Notes: generated by a model from the sequence alone, not told the origin. A stretch of DNA of 64,000 nt from Actinomadura sp. J1-007 (GCF_009793335.1 NZ_WING01000003.1:1-64000); one strand, 5' to 3'; positions 22,601-31,412 are shown, counted from the stretch's first letter. Made by a program: numbers and translations.

Positions 22601-24606
22601 TCCGGTGCGCTGGCGTCCTCGCTCACCACCCACGCGGGCGCGGTCTTCCCCGTCCCGGACGGCACGAGCCTCGCCGGAGCCGCCACCATGCCGGTCGCGT
22701 TCGCCACCGTGCACCACGCCCTGGAGACGGTCGCGCGGCTCCGGGAAGGCGAGACCGTGCTGGTGCACGGGGGCGCGGGCGCGGTCGGGCTGGCCGTCGT
22801 CCAGCACGCGCGCCTGCGCGGCGCCCGCGTCATCGCCACGGCCGGCTCCGACATCAAGCGCGACCTGCTGCGCTGCCTGGGCGTCCGGCACGTGTTCAAC
22901 TCGCGCACCCTGGACTTCGCCGCCGACGTCACGCGGGCCACCGGCGGGCGCGGGGTGGACGTGGTGGTCAACTCGCTCGCCGGGGAGGGCCTGACCCGCA
23001 GCACCGAACTGCTGGCGCCCGGCGGCCGGTTCATCGAGCTCGGCAAGCGCGACCTGGTGGAGGACGGCTCGCTGCCCCTGCACCCGCTCAGCGGCAACGC
23101 CCTGTTCGCCGTGGTGGACCTCAGCACCCTGCTGCACCGGCCCGCCGAGGCCGAGGCCCTGTTCGAGGACGTCGCCGAACACGTCCGCGCCGGGCGCTAC
23201 CGGCCCCTGCCGCACACCGTCTTCCCCGCCGCGCGCGTGGCCGAGGCGTTCGAGTGCCTCCAGCACTCGCGGCACATCGGCAAGGTCATCGTGGAGCTCG
23301 ACCCGTCCGACGACCCGATTCCGGTCGAACGGCGCCCCGCTCCCCCGCGCCTCGACCCCGACGGCGCCTACCTGGTCACCGGCGGGCTGAGCGGCTTCGG
23401 CGCCGCCACCGCCCGGCACCTGGCCGACCGGGGCGCCCGCCGCCTGGCGCTGGTCTCCCGGCGCGGCGGCGACGCGCCCGGCGCGTCCGCGCTGGTGTCC
23501 GCGCTCGCCGAACGGGGCGTCGAGGCGACCGTCCACGCCGCCGACTGCGGCGACGCCGCCGCGATAGCGCGCATCGTGGAGCAGATCGACCGCGCCCATA
23601 CCGACGGCTCCGGCGGCTCCGGCGGCGACGGCTCCGGGCACCGGCTGCGGGGCGTCGTCCACGCGGCCATGCACCTGGACGACGAGGCGCTGACCGACCT
23701 GCCCGACGAACGGCTCGCCGCCGTGCTGGTGCCCAAGATGGCCGGAACCCTCGTCCTGGACGCCCTCACGCGCGACCGGGACCTGGAGCTGTTCTGCGTC
23801 TACTCCTCCATGGCCGCCTGCGTCGGGAACGTCCGCCAGTCCGCCTACGTCGCCGGAAACCTGTTCATGGAGGCGCTCGTGCGCCGGCGGCGCGGTGACG
23901 GCGCCGCCGGACTGGCCGTGGCCTGGGGCGCCATCAGCGACACCGGCTACGTCGACCGCAACGACCTCGGCGCGTTCCTCGGCTCCCTCGGCCTGGAGGG
24001 CATCACCTCCGTCCAGGCGCTGGCCACCCTCGACGAGCTGGCGGCCGCGGGCGCCGACGTCGCCTCGGCGGGCCACATGAGCTGGGGAACGGCGGGCAAG
24101 TTCTTCCGCGTCGTTCGGGCGCCGCGCTGCGGACGGCTCGTTCCCGCCGGGCACGACGGCGGCCGGGCCACCGAGCGGCTCCGGTCCGAACTCGCCGCGC
24201 TGCCCAGCGGCCAGGCCCTGGCGGCCATCGCCGACGAACTGGCCGGGCGCATCGGCGCCGTCCTGCACATCGACCCCGACCGCCTCGACCGCAACCGCCG
24301 CCTGGACGAGTACGGCCTGGACTCCCTGATGGCCGCCGAACTGATCACCTCCCTCGGCGACCTGTTCGACCTGGACATCTCACCGATGGAGCTGCTCAAC
24401 AGGGGCGGCACCATCGCCGGGCTCGCCCAGTTCGTCCAGGAGCAGATCGCCCTCGCCCGGCCGCCCTCGGGGCCGGGCCACCGCCGCCCGGCCCCCGCGC
24501 CGGCGGCCTGCCCGGCGGCCCGCACGTCCCCGACCCCGCCGACCCCAACGGATCTGGAGACGCCGACGCGATGCCGACCTCGACGACCGCGGGAACCCCG
24601 ACGTGA
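16696..24606 (+). CDS. Iterative-type highly reducing type I polyketide synthase, KS-AT-DH-MT-ER-KR-ACP, interrupted by eight single-base frameshifts
   Basis: About 2,640 residues. In order: KS (16720-18010; active Cys in DTACSSSLTAL, His in EAHGTGT and NLGHLEP), AT (18420-19270; GHSVGE, and HAFH indicating malonyl-CoA), DH (19510-20360; HRVGGAIVWP fits HxxxGxxxxP, DGALQ), C-methyltransferase (20890-21480; LEVGAGTGGLTAAL), a structural linker, ER (22310-23300; VHGGAGAVGLAVV), KR (23360-24090; TGGLSGFGAAT, SAYVAGN, LDD), ACP (24210-24440; GLDSL). No thioesterase. One module with full reduction and methylation implies iterative use, as in fungal HR-PKS. Frame changes near 17791, 17950, 19056, 19283, 20424, 20740, 22206 and 24500 each look like one missing C or G; domains are otherwise intact. 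Start ATG 16696 after GAGAAGGG. The stop overlaps the oleA start (GTGA). Confidence 0.9.
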
Positions 24607-25652
24607 ACGGCGCGCACACCCCGGCCGCGCACACCCCGGCCGCGCACGCCAGGACCGTGCACACCCGGATCACCGGCGTCACCGCCCACCTCCCCGAACG
24701 CACCCTCACCACCGCCCAGCTCGAAGACCGGATCGCCGCCGACAACCCCGGACTGGACTTCCCCCGCGGACTGATCGCCAAGTACAGCGGCGTCCAGCGC
24801 CGCCACGTGGCCGCCGCGACCCAGCGCCCCTCCGACCTGGCCGTCACCGCCGCGGGCAAGCTCCTCAAACGCACCGGCACCGACCCCGCCCGGATCGACT
24901 TGCTGCTGTACGCGGGGCTCAGCCTCGACTTCGTCGAGCCCGCCACCGCCCACCTGGTGGCCTGCGAGCTGGGCATGAACTGCCCGGTCTTCGAGACCCG
25001 CAACGCCTGCAACAGCGTGTGCAACGCCATCGAGGCGGCCGACGCGTTCATCGCCGCCGGCCGCTACCGCACCGTGCTGATCGTCTCCGGCGAGACCGGC
25101 ACCAGGACCATGCCGCGCGTCCTGGACGGCGAGGCGGCGTTCACCGACGCCGTCGCCTCCTACACCGTCTCGGACGCCGGGGTCGCGCTGCTGCTGGAGG
25201 CCGGCGAGGAGCCCGGCCTGCTGACCCACCACACCCTCGCCCGCTCGTCGGCCTGGCCGGCCGCCACCGTCCCGATCGTCTACCGCGACGGCGACATCCG
25301 CATCGGGTCCTTCACCGTCGACGGGACGCGGCTCGCCCAGGCGTTCATCACCATCGAACGCGACACGTTCACCGGCGTCCTGACCGGGATGGGGCTGGCC
25401 TGGGACGACCTCGCCGCGGTCTGCATGCACCAGGCGAGCCTGGACAGCACCTGGAGGTTCTGCGAGTACTTCGGCGTCCCCAAGGACAAGGTCGTCGTCA
25501 CCATCGCCGACCACGGCAACGTCGCCACCGCCAGCCTCCCCCTGCAACTGGCGCAGGCCACCGCCGCGGGCCGGGTGCGCGCCGGCGACCTGGTCGCGCT
25601 GATCGGCCTGGCCAGCGGCGTCAGCGTCAGCTTCATGGTGCTGCGATGGTGA
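24603..25652 (+). CDS. oleA: OleA-like thiolase (head-to-head acyl condensing enzyme)
   Basis: A 349-residue KASIII-fold enzyme. It has the OleA set, not the FabH set: Glu112 in FVEPATAHLV (the Glu-beta that OleA contributes across the dimer), Cys136 in RNACNSVC, His276 in CMHQASL and Asn306 in DHGNVAT; the His-Asn spacing of 30 equals that of Xanthomonas OleA. OleA joins two activated acyl chains by non-decarboxylative Claisen condensation to a 2-alkyl-3-ketoacid. It starts at GTG 24603 overlapping the PKS stop, so it is translationally coupled to the synthase; with no thioesterase there, OleA may accept the ACP-bound chain as one partner (inference). The first 20 residues are a His/Ala-rich extension. 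Confidence 0.88.
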   Translation: MNGAHTPAAHTPAAHARTVHTRITGVTAHLPERTLTTAQLEDRIAADNPGLDFPRGLIAKYSGVQRRHVAAATQRPSDLAVTAAGKLLKRTGTDPARIDLLLYAGLSLDFVEPATAHLVACELGMNCPVFETRNACNSVCNAIEAADAFIAAGRYRTVLIVSGETGTRTMPRVLDGEAAFTDAVASYTVSDAGVALLLEAGEEPGLLTHHTLARSSAWPAATVPIVYRDGDIRIGSFTVDGTRLAQAFITIERDTFTGVLTGMGLAWDDLAAVCMHQASLDSTWRFCEYFGVPKDKVVVTIADHGNVATASLPLQLAQATAAGRVRAGDLVALIGLASGVSVSFMVLRW

Positions 25653-27283
25653 CCGACATCGCGGCCCTCGTGGAGGAGCAGCTGCGCGAGCGGCCCGACG
25701 TAACCGCCTGCCTCACCACCGGCCGCACGCCCACCGCGACCACCTACGCGCAGATGGCCGAGAGCGTGGACCACACCGCGCTGGTCCTGGAACGGGCGGG
25801 CCTGCGCCCCGGCACCCGCACCGTCATCCTCGTGCCGCCCGGCGACGAACTGGTGACGCTCGTCCTGGCGGTGTTCCGGATACGCGCCGTCCCGGTGGTG
25901 GTCGATCCCGGCCTCGCGCCTGCGGCGGTACGGGCGTGCCTGCGGGAGGCGGCGCCCGAGGCGTTCATCGGCGTCCCGCGGGCGCAGGCCGCCCGCCTGC
26001 TGCTCGGCTGGGCGCGCCGCGAGACGCGCGTCGCCGTCACCGTCGGGCCCCGCCGGTTCTGGCTCGGCCACACCCTCGCCGGGCTGCGCGCCGCCACACC
26101 GCCGCGCGCCGGCGACTGGACGCTGCCCACCCCCGACCGGCTCGCCGTGATCGCCTACACGTCCGGGTCCACCGGGCCGCCCAAGGGCGTGCCGCTGCGG
26201 TACCGGCATCTGGCCGCGCAGTTCGAGCTGATGGCGCCGCTGGAGGTGTGGCGGCCCGGAACACCGGTGATGTCGACGTTCCCGCCGTTCACGCTGGCCT
26301 GCGCGGCGTTCGGCGCCACCGCGGTGATCCCCGACATGGACCCGCGCCACCCCGCCCGCGCCGACCCGGCCGCGCTCGTCCGCGACCTCCGGCGGCACCG
26401 GGTCGCCGGGCTGTTCGCCGCCCCCGCGCTGCTCGACAAGATCGCCCGGTACTGCGACGCCCGCGGCGTCACGCTCGACTCGGTCACCGAGGTGCTGACC
26501 GCCGGCGCCCCCCTGCCGCTCGCGGTGGCCGAACGGCTGCGCCGCAACCTGACCGGCGAGGCGCGGCTGCTGTCGGTGTACGGGGCCACCGAGTGCATGC
26601 CGGTGGCCGCGATCGAGGCCCGCGAGCTCGCCGAGACCGGCGCCGCCACCGCGCGCGGCGACGGCACCTGCCTCGGCGCGCCGCTGCCCGGCGTCCTCGT
26701 CCGCGTCATCGGCGTCGGCGACCAGCCCGTCCACCGGTGGAGCGACGAGCTGATGGTGCCGCCCGGCACCCTCGGCGAGATCACCGTCGCCTCCCCCGCC
26801 GTCAGCGACCCCTACCTCCACCAGCCCGCGGCCACCCGCCGCGCCCGCATCGTCGACGGCGAACGGATCGTGCACCGCATGGGCGACCTCGGCCGGTTCG
26901 ACGAGCGGGGACGGCTGTGGTTCGCCGGGCGCGCGTCCGAACGGGTCCGCACCGCCGACGGCGAGCTCTACACCGACCAGGTCGAGCCCGTCCTCGCCGC
27001 CGTGCCGGGCGTCCACCGCACCGCGCTGGTCGGCGTCGGACCGCCGGGCGCGCAGATCCCCGTCCTCTGCGTCGAACCCGAAGGCAAGCCCTCGCCCCGC
27101 GAACGGCGCCGCATCGCCGACGACATCTCGGCGCTGGCCGCCGAACGCCGGCCGGTCCCGGGCCTGCGCGTGCTGTTCGCCCGCCGCTTCCCCGTGGACG
27201 CCCGGCACAACTCCAAGATCCGCCGCGCCGAGCTGGCCGTCTGGGCGGCCGGCCGCCTCCCGACCGGACGGGGACGGGCATGA
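25646..27283 (+). CDS. oleC: OleC-like beta-lactone synthetase (AMP-ligase superfamily)
   Basis: A 545-residue adenylate-forming enzyme. P-loop YTSGSTGPPKGVP, the A5 motif YGATECMPV, A7 GDLGRFDERGRLWFAGR and the C-terminal catalytic Lys region FPVDARHNSKIRRAEL are present. STFPPFTL and the DARHN-x-KI end are OleC hallmarks distinguishing it from acyl-CoA ligases. OleC activates the 2-alkyl-3-hydroxyacid made by OleA/OleD and closes it to a cis-beta-lactone. ATG 25646 overlaps the oleA stop (ATGGTGA), and its stop overlaps oleD (ATGA). In many actinobacteria OleB and OleC are one fused protein; here they are separate. Confidence 0.88.
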   Translation: MVTDIAALVEEQLRERPDVTACLTTGRTPTATTYAQMAESVDHTALVLERAGLRPGTRTVILVPPGDELVTLVLAVFRIRAVPVVVDPGLAPAAVRACLREAAPEAFIGVPRAQAARLLLGWARRETRVAVTVGPRRFWLGHTLAGLRAATPPRAGDWTLPTPDRLAVIAYTSGSTGPPKGVPLRYRHLAAQFELMAPLEVWRPGTPVMSTFPPFTLACAAFGATAVIPDMDPRHPARADPAALVRDLRRHRVAGLFAAPALLDKIARYCDARGVTLDSVTEVLTAGAPLPLAVAERLRRNLTGEARLLSVYGATECMPVAAIEARELAETGAATARGDGTCLGAPLPGVLVRVIGVGDQPVHRWSDELMVPPGTLGEITVASPAVSDPYLHQPAATRRARIVDGERIVHRMGDLGRFDERGRLWFAGRASERVRTADGELYTDQVEPVLAAVPGVHRTALVGVGPPGAQIPVLCVEPEGKPSPRERRRIADDISALAAERRPVPGLRVLFARRFPVDARHNSKIRRAELAVWAAGRLPTGRGRA

Positions 27284-28278
27284 AGGTGCTGGTGACCGGC
27301 GGCGCCGGCTTCCTGGGGCAGGCCGTCTGCCGGCGGCTCGCCGCACGCGGCGACACCGTCGTCTCGCTGAACCGCCGCCGGTCCGCGGCCCTGGACGGCC
27401 TCGGCGTCACCCAGCACCAGGCCGACGTCCGCGACGCGGCGGCGGTACGGGCCGCGGCCGACGGGTGCGACGCGGTCGTCCACTGCGCCGCCAAGACGGT
27501 CGCGAAAGGCCCGACCCGCGAGTTCCGGCAGATCAACGTGGAGGGCACCCGCAACGTGCTGGCCGCCTGCTCCCGCATCGGCGCCCGGCTCGTCCACACC
27601 TCCTCGCCGAGCGTGGTCCACGGCGGCCGGGACCTGGAGGGCGTGGACGAGTCCGTCCCCTACTCGCGCCGCCAGCCCGACCCCTACTCCCGCACCAAGG
27701 CCGCGGCCGAAGGGCTCGTGCTGGGCGCCGCCGGACGGCTCGTGCCCGCGGTCGCGCTGCGCCCGCACATGATCTGGGGCCCCGGCGACCCGCACTTCCT
27801 GCCCCGGCTCGTCGCGCGGCACCGCCTGCTGTTCCTGCTGGGCGCGGCCGACAAGCCCGTCGACACCGTCTACATCGACAACGCCGCCGACGCCCACCTG
27901 CTGGCCCTGGACCGGCTCGGGCCCGATTCGCCGATCAACGGCCGCGTCTACTTCATCGCCCAGGGCGAGCCCTGCGGCCTGGGCGTCTGGGTCAACTCCC
28001 TGCTGGAGGCGGCCGGACTGCCCCCGGTGACGCGGCGGATGCCGGTCTGGCCAGCCCTGGCGGCGGGCGCCCTGCTGGAGTACGCGTACCGCCTGCCCGG
28101 CGTCCCCTGGGAACCGCCGCTCACCCGGTTCCTGGTGAGGCACGCGTCGACCGCGCACTGGTTCGACCTGTCCGCCGCGCGCCGCGACCTCGGCTACCGC
28201 CCGCACGTGACCACGCACGACGGCATGGCCCGCCTCGCCGTCCATCTCGCCGACCCGCACCGAGGAGCCGCACGGTGA
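27280..28278 (+). CDS. oleD: OleD-like NADPH-dependent 2-alkyl-3-ketoacid reductase
   Basis: A 332-residue extended SDR of the 3-beta-HSD type. Rossmann motif TGGAGFLGQAVCRRL at the N-terminus, catalytic Ser in LVHTSSPSVVHGG (the TSSPSVV motif typical of OleD) and Tyr-x3-Lys in DPYSRTKAAAEG. It reduces the ketoacid product of OleA with NADPH before lactonisation by OleC. Overlaps oleC by ATGA and oleB by GTGA, so all partners would be made together; Ole proteins BCD are known to form large assemblies. Lipstatin-type pathways use the same enzyme class (LstD), an alternative reading of the cluster. Confidence 0.88.
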   Translation: MKVLVTGGAGFLGQAVCRRLAARGDTVVSLNRRRSAALDGLGVTQHQADVRDAAAVRAAADGCDAVVHCAAKTVAKGPTREFRQINVEGTRNVLAACSRIGARLVHTSSPSVVHGGRDLEGVDESVPYSRRQPDPYSRTKAAAEGLVLGAAGRLVPAVALRPHMIWGPGDPHFLPRLVARHRLLFLLGAADKPVDTVYIDNAADAHLLALDRLGPDSPINGRVYFIAQGEPCGLGVWVNSLLEAAGLPPVTRRMPVWPALAAGALLEYAYRLPGVPWEPPLTRFLVRHASTAHWFDLSAARRDLGYRPHVTTHDGMARLAVHLADPHRGAAR

Positions 28279-29189
28279 CCGACTTCCCCGAGTACCCGTT
28301 CGACTCCCACTGGTACGACCATCCGGACGGCCACGGCGTCCGCCAGCACTACCTGGACGAGGGGAACGGGGACCCCGTGCTGTTCGTGCACGGCAACCCC
28401 ACCTGGAGCTACCTGTGGCGGCGCCCCGTCCTGGCCCTGCGCGACCGGTACCGCTGCGTCGCGCCCGACCACATCGGGATGGGCCTGTCCGACACCCCCG
28501 GCGAGGACCGCTACACCTACACGCTCGCCTCACGCGTCGACGACCTGGACGCGCTCACCGGGCACCTGATCGCCGAGCGGGGCGCGCCCGACCGCGGCTG
28601 GACGCTCGTGATGCACGACTGGGGCGGCCCGATCGGCATGGCCTGGGCCTGCCGCCATCCCGAACGCGTCTCCCGCCTGGTCGTCCTCAACACCGCGGCG
28701 TTCCCCAACCCCCACGGCGGCAAGGTACGGCCCGTCCTGCGCGTCCCGTTCTGGGTGCTGCGCGACACGCGCCTCGGCGAACGGCTGTTCCTGCGCCACA
28801 ACGCCTTCCTCAGGCTCGCGACCTGCCCGCCGCTCGGAATGCGGCGCATGCTGCCCAAACCCGTCCGCGCGGCGTACCTCGCGCCGTACGGCACGCCCGA
28901 GCAGCGCCGCCCCATCCAGCGGTTCGTCCAGGACATCCCGCTCGGCCCCGGCGACCCCGCCTGGCCCGTCCTCCGGGACACCGGCGCATCGCTCGGCCGG
29001 TTCTCCCAGCTCCCGATGCTGATCGGCTGGGGAGGTCTCGACCCCGTCTTCGACCGGGCGTTCCTGCGCCGATGGCGCAAGCACTTCCCGGCCGCGCAGG
29101 TCCACCTCTACCGGAACGCCGGGCACTTCGTCCTGGAGGACACCGGCTACCAGTTCCTGATCGCGCTCCGCGACTTCCTGCGCGACTAG
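28275..29189 (+). CDS. oleB: OleB-like beta-lactone decarboxylase (alpha/beta hydrolase)
   Basis: A 304-residue alpha/beta hydrolase close to haloalkane dehalogenases: oxyanion region FVHGNPTWSYLWR, nucleophile Asp115 in VMHDWGGPIG, acid Asp256 or Asp260 in GGLDPVFD, and His284 in NAGHFVLED. In the Ole pathway this enzyme decarboxylates the cis-beta-lactone to a cis-olefin. Its presence makes an olefin the default prediction for the end product, whereas lipstatin-like beta-lactone clusters lack it. GTG 28275 overlaps the oleD stop. Last gene of the operon; its stop is 20 bases from the convergent DUF6114 gene. Confidence 0.87.
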   Translation: MTDFPEYPFDSHWYDHPDGHGVRQHYLDEGNGDPVLFVHGNPTWSYLWRRPVLALRDRYRCVAPDHIGMGLSDTPGEDRYTYTLASRVDDLDALTGHLIAERGAPDRGWTLVMHDWGGPIGMAWACRHPERVSRLVVLNTAAFPNPHGGKVRPVLRVPFWVLRDTRLGERLFLRHNAFLRLATCPPLGMRRMLPKPVRAAYLAPYGTPEQRRPIQRFVQDIPLGPGDPAWPVLRDTGASLGRFSQLPMLIGWGGLDPVFDRAFLRRWRKHFPAAQVHLYRNAGHFVLEDTGYQFLIALRDFLRD

Positions 29190-29208
29190 CGCCCCGGGCG
29201 GCCGCTCG

Positions 29209-29580
29209 CTACCCGTCCGCGCGCGGCGTCCACGCGAACGCCAGCGCGGCGCCCACGATCGCCGTCAGCGACCCGATCAGCATGCCGCCCAGGTTCGTCA
29301 GCACGAACGCCGCGAGCGCGGCCAGCACCGCGAGCACCGCGATGACCGACCGCTGGTCCACCGCGAAGCACACCGCCGCGCCCATCGCGATCAGGAACAG
29401 CCCCAGCAGGAACCCCGCGTACCCGCCCACGCCGGTGTGCACCACCAGCCGCGCCCTCACCACCGGCATGAGCATGATCTCCGCACCCGACGCCACCAGC
29501 AGGCACCCCGCCGCGAACGGCCGCCCGCGCGCCCACTCGCCGAACGCTGCGGCCCGCCGGCCCCAATCGGCTAGAAGCAT
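29209..29580 (-). CDS. DUF6114-type membrane protein
   Basis: A 123-residue protein with about four membrane segments (AGCLLVASGAEIMLMPVV, YAGFLLGLFLIAMGAAVCFA, VIAVLAVLAALAAFVLTNLG, MLIGSLTAIVGAALAFAW). It fits the DUF6114 family found next to DUF6230 in streptomycetes and relatives; function is unknown. Its ATG lies inside the last codons of the DUF6230 gene (ten-base overlap), so the two are coupled and probably form one cell-surface unit. Convergent with the Ole operon and probably not part of it. Confidence 0.8.
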   Translation of the reverse strand: MLLADWGRRAAAFGEWARGRPFAAGCLLVASGAEIMLMPVVRARLVVHTGVGGYAGFLLGLFLIAMGAAVCFAVDQRSVIAVLAVLAALAAFVLTNLGGMLIGSLTAIVGAALAFAWTPRADG

Positions 29581-30149
29581 GTTGGAACGTCACGTCCGAT
29601 CGCCACTTTCAGCCCCTTCACCCGGAGCGTGCCGCCCGCGACCATCCACGCGTGGACCCGGACCCGTTTCACCGTGAACTCCGCGGCGCCCACGCCGTAG
29701 TCGCCGCGGGAGCCCGCCGACCCAAGCGTCCGCGCGTCCTCGTTGAGCACCAGCGACCCGAAGTCGACATCGGCCTTGACGTCGGTGGCCGAGATGCCGA
29801 GCCCGCTGACCGGCGCGGGCCGGGCGCGGTCGGCGGCGCTCAGCCGCAGCACGTAGCGGCCGAGCGGCGTGTCCACGGTCGCCGACTGGCAGAGCCCGTA
29901 GATCTCGGCCGTGCGCATCGTCAGCATCATCACCTGGTGCCTGCGGCCGTTCGCCGAACGCACCACGACCGGGTACAGCCCGAACCCCCGCCCCGAGAGC
30001 CGGTCGGCCGACACCTGCATCTGCCGGCCCGACAGCGCGAACGACACCGGCACCGCCCCCTCGGCCATCCCGAACCCCAGCACGGCCAGCGCGGCGAGCG
30101 AAGGAACCAGGAACAACGCGAACCGGCGCCACCTGACGGATCCCCGCAA
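29571..30149 (-). CDS. DUF6230-type exported or membrane-anchored protein
   Basis: A 192-residue protein with one N-terminal hydrophobic segment (FALFLVPSLAALAVLGFGMA) acting as signal or anchor, and a beta-rich extracytoplasmic part (FALSGRQMQVSADRLSGRGF). It matches the DUF6230 family of actinomycete surface proteins, always paired with DUF6114 as here. Role unknown; some relatives are developmentally expressed. First gene of the pair. A promoter must lie between 30150 and 30274, where AAACAACGCTAAGTAACCAA is the only AT-rich patch. Confidence 0.82.
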   Translation of the reverse strand: MRGSVRWRRFALFLVPSLAALAVLGFGMAEGAVPVSFALSGRQMQVSADRLSGRGFGLYPVVVRSANGRRHQVMMLTMRTAEIYGLCQSATVDTPLGRYVLRLSAADRARPAPVSGLGISATDVKADVDFGSLVLNEDARTLGSAGSRGDYGVGAAEFTVKRVRVHAWMVAGGTLRVKGLKVAIGRDVPTCF

Positions 30150-30274
30150 CGATCCACCACCTCTCGGTCACGGGGCGCACGGCGCCCCATCAACCCCGCG
30201 AGGCGGGATCCCCCCCGTCCGGCACGGGCTTCGACGCGGCCCAACGTACAACGCCCTGACCAGCCAAAACAACG

Positions 30275-31306
30275 CTAAGTAACCAAACCCTGTCCCCGTC
30301 CGACGCCGCCCTGACCGCCGCCGCGGGCCCGCGGGAGGCGGGCGCCGTAGTGGGTGACGGCCGCCTTGACGTTGCGCACGACCGGCGCGGTCTCGACCGC
30401 GCCGACGCCGGGAAGGGCCGCGACCTCGGTGGTGAGGTAGCGGTACAGGGCCGCGGTGTCGCGGGTGGACACGCTGGCGAGGACGTTGCCCGGCCCCGTG
30501 GTCGCCGCCGCGAACGCCACCTCGGCGTGCGTCGCCAGCGCCCGCCCGACCGCGTCGAGGTCGGCGGCCCGGGCGGTGAGCCAGAGCATCGTGCGCACCG
30601 GCAGCTCGAAGACGCGGAGGTCGACGTCCACGTCGAAGTGCAGCACGCCGCCGGCGCGCAGGTCGTGCAGCCGCCGGCGCGCGGTGCTCGCCGAGACCCG
30701 CGCGGCGGCCATCAGCTCCTCCACCGTGGCGCGGCCGTCCTCGCGCAGCACCTCCAGGATGCGCCGGTCGGCGCCGTCCAGCCGCGGGGCCGGCCCGGAC
30801 GGGACGGGCAGGTGCTCGCTGAGCCGGGCGACCTGGGACGCCGTGAGCGGCCCGTGCTTGGTGAACGGCTTACCGGCTCCCCCGTCGAAGACGTGCAGGA
30901 CCTGGTGGGCGCGGACGTCGAGGACGTGGCGGGTCCGCGGCAGCGCTTCGAGCAGCAGCGGATCGACGCCGTCGCCGAAGGCCGTGCAGAAGATCTCCGT
31001 CCCGCCCGAGCACAGGCTGATCCAGCTCGTGTCCGAGCGCCGGGCCAGGGCGTCGGCGATCTCCGCCGCCGCCTCCGGCGTGGCCCGCACGCGCACCGTC
31101 CACTGCACCTGGTTCACCACGGCCGGGTCGCTGAGCCCGAGCACCCGCAGCGACCGGCTCCGCCGCAGCCGGGCGTAGCGGCGGGCCACGGTCTGGTCGG
31201 AGACCCCCAGCACCTCCCCGATCCGCCGGAACGGGGCCCGCCCGTCGATCTGCAAGGCGTGCAGCAGGCCGCGGTCGAGGTCATCGAAACTGTCGAGAGT
31301 CACCAT
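30275..31306 (-). CDS. Lrp/AsnC-family regulator, double-length
   Basis: A 343-residue protein with two Lrp-type halves: HTH 1 at residues 7-55 (DLDRGLLHALQIDGRAPFRR, GVSDQTVARRYARLR) and HTH 2 at about 170-220 (DRRILEVLREDGRATVEELM, VSASTARRRLHDLR), each followed by a RAM-like ligand domain. The double-length form is common in actinomycetes. It is divergent from the DHA2 transporter at 31413, the most likely target, with export induced by an amino-acid-like or drug ligand. No Shine-Dalgarno precedes ATG 31306; translation is probably leaderless. The gene at 46355 is a paralogue in the same arrangement. Confidence 0.9.
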   Translation of the reverse strand: MVTLDSFDDLDRGLLHALQIDGRAPFRRIGEVLGVSDQTVARRYARLRRSRSLRVLGLSDPAVVNQVQWTVRVRATPEAAAEIADALARRSDTSWISLCSGGTEIFCTAFGDGVDPLLLEALPRTRHVLDVRAHQVLHVFDGGAGKPFTKHGPLTASQVARLSEHLPVPSGPAPRLDGADRRILEVLREDGRATVEELMAAARVSASTARRRLHDLRAGGVLHFDVDVDLRVFELPVRTMLWLTARAADLDAVGRALATHAEVAFAAATTGPGNVLASVSTRDTAALYRYLTTEVAALPGVGAVETAPVVRNVKAAVTHYGARLPRARGGGQGGVGRGQGLVT

Positions 31307-31412
31307 CCGGAGGATACGGGATGTCGGATCACGTCGAAGGCCGTCGGTTCCCTTCGGACCCGGGCCGGATGTTGTCGACAGTGGGCGCAGAACCCGATGG
31401 AAGGAGACTCCC

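Noticed and set aside
16696-24606. PKS as a decayed pseudogene
   Set aside because: Eight frame changes but intact catalytic motifs in every domain and tight coupling to four intact ole genes make sequencing error the better explanation.
28275-29189. OleB as a simple haloalkane dehalogenase
   Set aside because: Motifs alone allow it, but coupling to oleA, oleC and oleD fits the Ole pathway much better.
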